A DNA stretch of 50,596 nt from Candidatus Dormiibacterota bacterium (GTDB taxonomy: Bacteria > Chloroflexota > Dormibacteria > Dormibacterales > Dormibacteraceae), in NCBI GenBank assembly GCA_003151935.1, contig PLYZ01000007.1, forward strand, positions 1 through 50,596. The letters run 5' to 3'. The notes beneath the pieces were generated by a model. It worked only from the letters and a program-made list of their open reading frames with translations. It had not been told where the DNA came from and did no database searches. Each line of letters opens with the position of its first letter. Position 1 is the stretch's first letter. Positions 8,067 to 14,495 of this stretch are shown in pieces. The position numbers and the translations under genes were made by a program.

Positions 8067-8209
8067 TCTGGCGTGGCCGGTAGGCCGGATTTACTCCGGC
8101 CGTCCCTTGCAAGCATGAATGTCAACATGCGTCGCTGGGAGTAACAATTCGGAAAATCCCAACCTACAGGAAAAAGAGCCATGAGAGGAAACCTAGGTTT
8201 CCTCTCATA
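8067..8209 (-). repeat. Structured repeat, tandem copy C with perfect palindrome
   Basis: Third copy, next to the stop codon of the CvpA-like gene. Its right part is a perfect 28-base palindrome at 8181-8208 (half-site ATGAGAGGAAACCT). The same palindrome and about 20 adjoining bases recur at 16917-16964 with one difference. Confidence 0.78.
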
Positions 8210-8210
8210 T

Positions 8211-8948
8211 CTACTTCTTCGGGGTTGGTGTCGGGCTTACCTTCGGAGTTGGCGACGGAGAAGGGGACGCCAGCGGCTTGAGGTCGGTCGGACCGACGTG
8301 GCCGATGAAGGGCAGGTGATGCCCGATGCTGAGAATGATGGGCGCCGACTTCGAGCTGTGGAGCTGCGGCTGCAGGAAGTCCGTGTAGATCTGCTGCAGC
8401 TGGTGGATGCCGGCGACCGAATCCAGGTGCGCGCCCGAAGACTTTGCGGCGGCGGTCTTGAGAGCCTGCAGGTCGGACTTTGACACCATGGCCGACGTGA
8501 TCGGATTCGAAAGGATCTCCGACTCGAGCTGGTTGACCTGCTTCACGGTGAGGCTTGCGCTGCTCAAAGCAGGCTCGAACGCGTTGTCCAGGGTCACCAG
8601 AGCCGAGATGGCGAGATAGATCACGACCAACGTCACGAGGCCGTGGACGACAACGCCGAGCAAACCGTCGATCCCTCGGATCGCCTCGAGACGGTGAAAT
8701 GCGCCCCCGATCGCACCGCCGATCGCGCCCATCACGACGGCGATGATCAGGGCGACGAAAACAGCGAGCACCGCGTTGAGGTGCAGCAGCTTCTGCATCT
8801 CCGTCGTGTACTGGTCGTGGAATCGGAACACGGCGAGCAACGTGCCGAAGAAGAAGATCTCGGCGAGCAGCGGTTGGATCACTCCGCGCTGAAAGCCGAC
8901 GATCAAGGAGACGATCAGCACGAGCACGACAACTATGTCGATGATCAC
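8211..8948 (-). CDS. CvpA family membrane protein
   Basis: About 245 aa from a GTG at 8948, preceded by a GAGGA ribosome-binding site. Four hydrophobic segments fill the first 130 residues. DIVVVLVLIVSLIVGFQRGVIQPL at the N-terminus matches the CvpA (colicin V production) family, with its Gly-rich GAIGGAIGGA and GIDGLLGVVVHGL helices. The C-terminal half is soluble and ends in a PSPSPTPKVSPTPTPKK tail. Family members sit in the inner membrane and are linked to cell-envelope homeostasis. It lies 10 bases downstream of the next membrane gene (8959-9648), so the two are probably cotranscribed. Confidence 0.82.
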   Translation of the reverse strand: MIIDIVVVLVLIVSLIVGFQRGVIQPLLAEIFFFGTLLAVFRFHDQYTTEMQKLLHLNAVLAVFVALIIAVVMGAIGGAIGGAFHRLEAIRGIDGLLGVVVHGLVTLVVIYLAISALVTLDNAFEPALSSASLTVKQVNQLESEILSNPITSAMVSKSDLQALKTAAAKSSGAHLDSVAGIHQLQQIYTDFLQPQLHSSKSAPIILSIGHHLPFIGHVGPTDLKPLASPSPSPTPKVSPTPTPKK

Positions 8949-8958
8949 TTGCGCATCC

Positions 8959-9648
8959 TCATGCGGCGCTCGGACGCCGGATGGGAATCCGAGACTCGAC
9001 CACGAGATATCCAACGAACATGGCCACGATACCCAGCGCTTCGCTGATCGGTTGCGCCGCGTAGACGCCCTTGGTCTGAGCGTAGCTGTGGCCTCCGGCC
9101 ACGATGAAAGCGCCGGCAGCCAGAACAGCCAGGCCGACCACCCGGTTTCTCGGCGCACCGGCGTGTGCCGCCCTCCAGGCCGACCACGCGGCGCCGCCGA
9201 TCAACAGGAGCGACCCGCCGAGGTTCGTGATGAGAGGTAGCACCGTCGGCACGTCGATCGCGCCGCGCGCGGGGACCTGCGCTTTGAGCAGCTGGGGGTC
9301 CGTGTGCGCCATCAGCACCGCGACCAACCCGACGATCGAGATCAAGACCATCGCGATCGTCGCGATCCGGCCGGCCCTGGGCGAGGCGAGCAGCAAGAAC
9401 GATCCGAGACCTAGCCAGCCAACGTTGAGCAGGCCACCGAAGAGGTAGTAGCCCCGGTAGGTGGCATCCGACCAGCCGAAAGCCTGGCCGGCGGTCTCGA
9501 AGAAGGCCGCAGCCGCGAACATCGCGAGGGCGATGGCCCAGATCGCCTGGTAAGCCTTACGGCGGCTCAAATACTGGCGGCCGACGACGGCGGCGAAAGC
9601 ACCGCCGACCGCCCCCGCGATCAGAGGGATGACAAACACCGGCGCCAT
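8959..9648 (-). CDS. Seven-helix membrane protein, unknown function
   Basis: About 229 aa from the ATG at 9648. Roughly seven hydrophobic segments are spread over the whole length, with short loops (GRQYLSRRKAYQ, TDPQLLKAQVPARG). I recognise no catalytic motif. A longer frame starting at 9786 would overlap the divergent parA start and adds no membrane-protein-like sequence, so it is rejected. It probably forms a two-gene unit with the CvpA-like gene and diverges from parA with a 73-base spacer. Confidence 0.72.
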   Translation of the reverse strand: MAPVFVIPLIAGAVGGAFAAVVGRQYLSRRKAYQAIWAIALAMFAAAAFFETAGQAFGWSDATYRGYYLFGGLLNVGWLGLGSFLLLASPRAGRIATIAMVLISIVGLVAVLMAHTDPQLLKAQVPARGAIDVPTVLPLITNLGGSLLLIGGAAWSAWRAAHAGAPRNRVVGLAVLAAGAFIVAGGHSYAQTKGVYAAQPISEALGIVAMFVGYLVVESRIPIRRPSAA

Positions 9649-9721
9649 TCTAGAGTCATGGGGGTGCTGAACCGGCCGCGGCAGGCTAGATTCCCCGGCT
9701 TCCGCTAGACTCGGGCCAATC

Positions 9722-10486
9722 TTGGCCCGAACGATCGCCGTCGCCATGCAGAAGGGGGGTGTCGGCAAAACCACCACCGCGGTCAACCTTGGCGCTGCCC
9801 TGGCTGAGCTCGGCCAACGAGTGCTGTTGATCGACCTCGATGCCCAGGGCCACCTTACGCTTTACATGAAGGCGCCGGCCGACATCGAAAAGACGATCTA
9901 TCACCTGCTCGTCGATCCAGACACGACGGTGACCGACGTTGTGCAGGAGGCCCGGCAGATGGGCGTCCACTACATCCCCGCAGACATCGAGCTGGCGGGA
10001 GCCGGGAACCAGCTGATCAATGAGATCGGCCGCGAGAGCATCTTGCGCGACAAGCTAGAGCCCGCGCAAAAGCGCTACGACTTCATCATCATCGACTGCC
10101 CTCCGTCGCTCGATCTGATCGTCATCAACGCGCTCGTGGCAGCCGATGAGATCCTGGTCCCGCTGCAGGCCGAGTTCCTCGCTCTGCGCGGAATGCAGGA
10201 GTTGCTCGTCACGATGGAGCGGGTCAAGCGGCGGCTGAACCCGCGCCTGGAGCTGCTGGGAATCCTTCCCACTATGTACAAGCAGCGCGCGCTCCACTCC
10301 CAGGAGGTGCTCGCAGCGGTCCGAGAGAAATACGGCGACAAGGTCTACGAGTTCGGCATCACCGACTCCATCCGTTTTGCCGAGACGCCTCTGGCGGGTC
10401 AATCGATCCTTCAATACGCAAAGGACTCGGACGGGGCTAAGTCGTACCGTGCACTCGGAGCCAAGGTGTTGGAGAATCACCAGTAG
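9722..10486 (+). CDS. ParA-family ATPase (orphan)
   Basis: A 254-aa protein starting with TTG. The deviant Walker A motif KGGVGKTT (11-18) with its signature lysine, the switch region DLDAQGHLT and the Walker B-like FIIIDCPPSLD define a ParA/MinD P-loop ATPase that dimerises on ATP and binds DNA non-specifically. No parB follows. Ten bases downstream is a 96-aa unknown gene in the same direction. Orphan ParA proteins with small partners position cargo such as carboxysomes, chemoreceptors or PHA granules, so a positioning role is inferred rather than chromosome segregation. Confidence 0.9.
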   Translation: MARTIAVAMQKGGVGKTTTAVNLGAALAELGQRVLLIDLDAQGHLTLYMKAPADIEKTIYHLLVDPDTTVTDVVQEARQMGVHYIPADIELAGAGNQLINEIGRESILRDKLEPAQKRYDFIIIDCPPSLDLIVINALVAADEILVPLQAEFLALRGMQELLVTMERVKRRLNPRLELLGILPTMYKQRALHSQEVLAAVREKYGDKVYEFGITDSIRFAETPLAGQSILQYAKDSDGAKSYRALGAKVLENHQ

Positions 10487-10496
10487 GAGCCATGTA

Positions 10497-10787
10497 ATGC
10501 CCACTTTCAAGCGCGTATCACTCGCGGGATCCGAAGAGCTGTTCCGGCCGACGCGACCGCAGGTTGTCACGGACACCGACGAGGTGATCAAAGGCGCGGT
10601 CGACCGGCACGTCGAGGTGAAGGAGGTTGTCTACCGGACCCTCAACTTCACGCCCGACGAGATCGAACTGCTGCTCGAGGCGATCCAGGTCGCGAAGTAC
10701 CCAGACCGCCCCCGCGCGAAGCCCGCGCTGGACAAATTCGACTCGCTGGACGCGCTCCGCCAGAAAGTTCAGGGACCTCCCGAGTAG
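10497..10787 (+). CDS. Small protein downstream of ParA, possible partner
   Basis: A 96-aa protein starting at an ATG 10 bases after the parA stop, after an AGGAG. It is charged and largely helical in appearance. Features visible are an N-terminal basic stretch (TFKRVSL), a central EVIKGAVDRHVEVKEVVYRTL helix, and FTPDEIELLLEAIQVAKYPDRP. There is no ParB-type helix-turn-helix or CTPase box. I recognise no family. Coupling to the orphan ParA makes it a candidate adaptor or cargo protein. Confidence 0.7.
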   Translation: MPTFKRVSLAGSEELFRPTRPQVVTDTDEVIKGAVDRHVEVKEVVYRTLNFTPDEIELLLEAIQVAKYPDRPRAKPALDKFDSLDALRQKVQGPPE

Positions 10788-10794
10788 CCGCTCG

Positions 10795-10893
10795 CTACCC
10801 CTTCTTCGACCGTCTTCGAATGTAGCCGTAGACCCAGAAGAGGCAGACCACAGACAGAACCACGGGGAAGGCGACTGCAGCGGCATGCTCCAT
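10795..10893 (-). CDS. Putative 32-aa single-pass membrane peptide
   Basis: On the minus strand an ATG at 10893 opens a 32-aa frame: MEHAAAVAFP, then one hydrophobic helix of about 18 residues, then the basic tail IRRRSKKGstop. A transmembrane segment followed by a positive cytoplasmic tail is typical of real micro-proteins, and the frame fills the gap between the parA unit and the MBL gene exactly. No clear ribosome-binding site is seen, so it could be chance. Confidence 0.4.
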   Translation of the reverse strand: MEHAAAVAFPVVLSVVCLFWVYGYIRRRSKKG

Positions 10894-10912
10894 TGCGGTA
10901 AAAGTGTGAGTG

Positions 10913-11500
10913 ATGGCCAAGCTCTCCATCCTGAAGGTCAAGCTCGAACGCGAGGTCAACGGTTACGTCGTGACGTGCTCCAGCACCAAGGAGGCGGTCG
11001 TCATCGACCCGGGGCTGCCCGTCGAGAAGATCGCCGAACAGTTGAAGGGCCTTAAGGTTCGCTACATCCTCGCCACCCACTGCCACCCCGGACACGTGGC
11101 GGGCAAGGACGACCTCAAGGAACTGGTCGGCGGCGAGACCGGTCTTCACTCAGCCGATGCCAAGCAGTTCCTCCGCTCGGCGGATCGCTACCTGCTGGAC
11201 GGTGACGAGCTCGACTTCGGCGAGTTCAAGCTCACCGTGCTCCACACCCCGGGCCACACGCCCGGCAGCGTCTGCTTCGTGGTCGCCAACCACGCATTCG
11301 TTGGCGACACGTTGCTGGCCGGAGGCATCGGGAAGCAGACGCCTGAGACCGATCTTCGCCGGCAGATGATGAGCATCGGGACCAAGCTGCTCCGCCTGCC
11401 GTTGACGACCGCCCTGTACCCCGGTCATGGCCCCGCCAGCAGCCTCGAACGCGAGCTGGCGCAGAACCCGATCTTCCGAGGCGCGCCGGCTCCAAGCTAA
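10913..11500 (+). CDS. Metallo-beta-lactamase fold hydrolase with altered metal motif
   Basis: About 195 aa from the ATG at 10913 (a GTG lies 3 bases earlier). Glyoxalase II-like MBL fold: VVIDPG, the metal motif THCHPGHVAG (His56, His58, His61), HTPGHTPGS, GDTLLAGGIG and YPGHGP. The normal HxHxDH has become HxHxGH (Gly60), so one ligand of the second metal is missing while the others remain. It probably still binds at least one metal; the substrate is unknown. The gene stands alone and is followed by a dispersed repeat. Confidence 0.85.
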   Translation: MAKLSILKVKLEREVNGYVVTCSSTKEAVVIDPGLPVEKIAEQLKGLKVRYILATHCHPGHVAGKDDLKELVGGETGLHSADAKQFLRSADRYLLDGDELDFGEFKLTVLHTPGHTPGSVCFVVANHAFVGDTLLAGGIGKQTPETDLRRQMMSIGTKLLRLPLTTALYPGHGPASSLERELAQNPIFRGAPAPS

Positions 11501-11502
11501 AG

Positions 11503-11700
11503 AACGAGAAGGAACCAGGACGGTTCCTTCTGCGCGCCAGCGCGACCAGGATGGGACTTACTGATTGCAATTGGCCGGTCGTGTTCCCGCCGACGGGCCT
11601 GCTCCTCTTGCTGGGATCAGATTTTCGAAATATCTCTCCCTGCGACGATTTGGTGGCGATAGCAATGCTGGGGACGGCCGGAGTAAATCCGGCCTGCTCG
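11503..11700 (+). repeat. Structured repeat, dispersed copy D
   Basis: Plus-strand copy of the repeat family at 7747-8209, lying between convergent genes. It carries the GGAACC hairpin, the GCGCGCCAGCGCGACCAGGA module with ACTTACTGATTGC, an ATTTTCGAAAT core and the closing GGACGGCCGGAGTAAATCCG hairpin. The first 60 bases nearly match copy B. A roughly 70-base insert separates the modules. Confidence 0.72.
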
Positions 11701-11710
11701 CGAAAGAGTC

Positions 11711-12232
11711 TTATCCGGTAGCTAGGCTGAGCGAGATCTTAGTCACCCCGGAGCTCCCGTCGGCGCCGACAATTCCGCCGAACTTCGAGTTGCTCTTGCG
11801 GCTGAACGTGGCCGAGAACTGCCCATTGGCCGAGCCGCTGAACTGGACCGTCCAATCGCCCTGGCTGAGCTTGCTCGTGTAGAAGGCCTGCACCTTGTCC
11901 ACCGTGTCGAGCGTTTCCCACTCCATGCCCCACGTGGTCTGCCCACTGGCCGCGAAGGCCGCCCCCGCCGTCAACCGTGCTCCAGTGTAGATCGGCACGT
12001 CTGACGGGAATCCAGCCGGCATCGGCACCTCTGCGTCGAGCCTGGAGGAGCTCGCCGGAGACGGCGAGGCTTTCGCGCTCGATGAAGCCTGTGGAGAGGT
12101 GGTCGCCGTGCCGCCGGTGAGCCCGCAAGCGGATGAGTTCACCAGGATGCCTGTAAGGAAGATCGCCAGTCCCAGGCGGATTGCAAATCTCAAGGCTGAT
12201 GAAGTCTGACCAGTGGCTACGTTATGGGTCAA
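11711..12232 (-). CDS. Secreted lipoprotein, unknown function
   Basis: A 173-aa protein. A basic N-terminal region and hydrophobic helix (IRLGLAIFLTGILV) precede SSACG. The cysteine is a likely lipidation site, although Ser rather than Leu at minus 3 makes the lipobox weak. A Ser/Thr/Ala/Pro-rich linker follows and then a globular domain starting at VPMPAGFPSDVPIYTGARL, with TWGMEWETLDTVDKVQAFYTSKLSQGDW. That pattern recurs in actinobacterial and Chloroflexi surface lipoproteins of unknown function. It probably sits on the outer face of the membrane. Confidence 0.75.
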   Translation of the reverse strand: MTHNVATGQTSSALRFAIRLGLAIFLTGILVNSSACGLTGGTATTSPQASSSAKASPSPASSSRLDAEVPMPAGFPSDVPIYTGARLTAGAAFAASGQTTWGMEWETLDTVDKVQAFYTSKLSQGDWTVQFSGSANGQFSATFSRKSNSKFGGIVGADGSSGVTKISLSLATG

Positions 12233-12264
12233 CGCGCCTGGGCGTGCCCAGTACGCGAAGGCTT

Positions 12265-13644
12265 TCAGCGAGAGCCCAAGGGACGCACCATGCGACCCGC
12301 CGCCCGTCCGACGAGCTTGCCGTCGCGCACCACCGGCCGACCGCGCAGAAACACGTCACTGACGGCGAAACCGAACTCCCTGGCATCGAGGGCACCGTGG
12401 CGCTGCCGCGAACGCATCAGCGCCGGGCGCAGCTGCGTCTTGCGATTCGGATCGACGATGACGAGGTCGGCATCGAAGCCAATGGCGATTGCACCTTTTG
12501 TCTCGCGCAGTCCCGCGAGCTCCGCCGGGCCTTCGCTCACCCACCGTGGCGCGAGTGATACGTCGCCGAGGCGCTTGGCGAGCTCGAGGCAGCTCAGGTA
12601 GAGCGTCTGCACGCCTGGACTCCCGGAAGGGGCATGTTCGAACGGTCTCGATTTCTCCTCATCGGTATGCGGCGCGTGATCGGTGGCAACGATCCTGATC
12701 ACCCCACTCGCGGCCGCTTCGACCAGGGCGTCGCGATCGGCCGCCGTGCGGACAGGCGGAAAGACCTTCATCGCCGTGCCCAGGCGGGCGAAATCCTGGT
12801 CGGAGAGCCAGAGGTACTGAGGGCCGGTCTCGAGCGTCAGCCGCGTTCCGGCGCGCATCGCGTCCTGAGCGGCGCGCAGACCGAGCGCGCTTGACAGGTG
12901 TGCCACGTGCAGGTGCACGCCGGATTCTTTCGCGATGGCGGCGGATGCGGAGATGGCCACCGCTTCGGCTTCGGGAGGGCGTGAGTCGAGAAGGTCCGCA
13001 TAGCTCTCGAGGGGACGCCGAAACGCGGCGAGGATCGCCGGGTCTTCGGCGTGGATGGCAAGCGGGAGACCGAGTCGTGCCAACACCGGTGCGAGCCGCG
13101 CCAGCGTCCCGTAATCGGGTGGTGCCTCGAGCTCCGCGCCGTCCGCGTCGGTCGACTGAAGAACCTGCTTGCGGCTCGTGCTGAAGCTGTATCCGAGGTA
13201 GGCCTTGAATCCGACCGCGCCTGCGGCCGCCAGCCCCTCGAGCTGCTCGACTGTCGAGCTGGACCGGACCAGGCCCCAGAGCCCGAAGTCGACTCGCGCC
13301 TTGGGGCGGGCGAGCGCCGCCTTCGCCTCGAGCACACCGGCCGCGTCGACGGCGGGAACCGTGTTCGGCATATCCAGCACGGTGGTCACTCCGCCCATCG
13401 CGGCCGCCGCCGTCAGCGTGCCGAAATCCTCCTTTTCAGGGAATCCCGGGTCACGGCTGTGCACGTGCACGTCGATCGCTCCCGGCAGCACGTACATGCC
13501 CGTCGCGTCGACGATCATGGCGCCGTCCGGTGCCGCGCCGCCGGCTTCGACACGGGTGATCACACCATCCGTGACATGTACGTCTGCTTCAACAGGGCCA
13601 TCCGGTCCGTAGACGAGGCCTCCTCTGACGAGCAGCTCAGTCAA
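12265..13644 (-). CDS. pyrC: Dihydroorotase
   Basis: A 459-aa cyclic amidohydrolase. Metal ligands are visible as DVHVHSRDPG (His60, His62), the carboxylated lysine in GFKAYLG (Lys147), AIHAED (His198), a later HLHVAHLSS and the catalytic Asp in ATDHAPHT. It catalyses the reversible cyclisation of carbamoyl aspartate to dihydroorotate in pyrimidine synthesis. Allantoinase is a close relative, but pyrE lies immediately upstream with an 8-base overlap, which supports the pyrimidine assignment. Confidence 0.9.
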   Translation of the reverse strand: MTELLVRGGLVYGPDGPVEADVHVTDGVITRVEAGGAAPDGAMIVDATGMYVLPGAIDVHVHSRDPGFPEKEDFGTLTAAAAMGGVTTVLDMPNTVPAVDAAGVLEAKAALARPKARVDFGLWGLVRSSSTVEQLEGLAAAGAVGFKAYLGYSFSTSRKQVLQSTDADGAELEAPPDYGTLARLAPVLARLGLPLAIHAEDPAILAAFRRPLESYADLLDSRPPEAEAVAISASAAIAKESGVHLHVAHLSSALGLRAAQDAMRAGTRLTLETGPQYLWLSDQDFARLGTAMKVFPPVRTAADRDALVEAAASGVIRIVATDHAPHTDEEKSRPFEHAPSGSPGVQTLYLSCLELAKRLGDVSLAPRWVSEGPAELAGLRETKGAIAIGFDADLVIVDPNRKTQLRPALMRSRQRHGALDAREFGFAVSDVFLRGRPVVRDGKLVGRAAGRMVRPLGSR

Positions 13645-14173
13645 GTTCTAGGTCTTGAACCCGGAAAAGGGGTGAGTAGGGAATGCCGGCGCTGCCGATG
13701 TTCTCCTCACCGCCTTCACCTCGGTCGAGCACCACGACCAGGTGGATGACGTTGGCCCCCGCGTCACGAAGCACCTGCGCCGAACGCAGCGAATCGCCGC
13801 CGGTCGTGACCACGTCCTCGATGACAGTCACTTTGTCTCCGGGTGAAAGATGGCCTTCGATCTGCTTCGACGTCCCATAGCCCTTTGGTTCCTTTCGGAC
13901 CAGGACCAGCGGCAGCCCGGTCTCCATCGAAACGGCGCCGCCCAGCAAGACGGCCCCAAGCTCAGGCGCCGCGAGACGCTGCGTGTCCTTCGGAACCAGC
14001 TCGGCGAGGTGTTTGCCCAGCCTGCGCAGCAGAGCCGGATCCGTCTCGAAAAGGAACTTGTCGAAATACCGATTGGACCTCCTGCCCGAGCGAAGAACGA
14101 AATCGCCTTTGAGGTAGGAGGCTTTCACCAGGTCACGTCCGAGCTCGTTCAACTCGAATGCGCCGGTCTTCAC
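13637..14173 (-). CDS. pyrE: Orotate phosphoribosyltransferase
   Basis: A 178-aa type I phosphoribosyltransferase. The PRPP-binding motif VTVIEDVVTTGGDS is at 115-128, and FVLRSGRRSNRYFDKF plus AAPELGAVLLGGAVS form the orotate-side loops. It converts orotate and PRPP to OMP. It is first of the two-gene pyrE-pyrC unit, and its stop overlaps the pyrC start. It diverges from the DUF503 gene with only 16 bases between starts, so the promoters must overlap. Confidence 0.92.
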   Translation of the reverse strand: MKTGAFELNELGRDLVKASYLKGDFVLRSGRRSNRYFDKFLFETDPALLRRLGKHLAELVPKDTQRLAAPELGAVLLGGAVSMETGLPLVLVRKEPKGYGTSKQIEGHLSPGDKVTVIEDVVTTGGDSLRSAQVLRDAGANVIHLVVVLDRGEGGEENIGSAGIPYSPLFRVQDLELD

Positions 14174-14189
14174 CGACCTAATCTAGCGG

Positions 14190-14495
14190 ATGATGTCTTC
14201 GCCCTTGACGGTCGGCCTGATGCGCGTGGTGCTGCATTTGCCCGACAGCGGATCGCTCAAATCCAAACGAATGGTGGTGAGCGGGCTGCTGCGCCGCGTG
14301 CGCCAGCAGCTGAAGGTGGCCGCCGCGGAGGTCGGCGAGCTCGACCGCTGGCAGCTGGCAGAGCTCGCCGTCGCAACCGTCAGCGGTGACGGACGCCACG
14401 CCGACGAGGTGCTGGCGGCGGCCCTCCGATACATCGAGTCTCACTGCGACGGCGCTCGCATCACCGACGTGTCCACCGAGCTGGTCCGGCTGTGA
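14190..14495 (+). CDS. DUF503 (YlxP-like) protein
   Basis: A 101-aa protein. LMRVVLHLPDSGSLKSKRMVVSGLLRRVRQQLKVAAAEVGELDRWQ with VATVSGDGRHADEVLAAALRYIE is the DUF503 pattern. Members are small ferredoxin-fold proteins, often found near ribosome-maturation genes (B. subtilis YlxP). It overlaps the helicase gene by the stop-start TGATG arrangement, suggesting the two act together in RNA metabolism. The molecular role is unproven. Confidence 0.85.
   Translation: MMSSPLTVGLMRVVLHLPDSGSLKSKRMVVSGLLRRVRQQLKVAAAEVGELDRWQLAELAVATVSGDGRHADEVLAAALRYIESHCDGARITDVSTELVRL

Noticed and set aside
7791-8182. Overlapping small ORFs on the minus strand within the tandem repeats
   Set aside because: They consist of repeated peptide blocks produced by the DNA repeat, lack ribosome-binding sites, and stop or shift with each copy.
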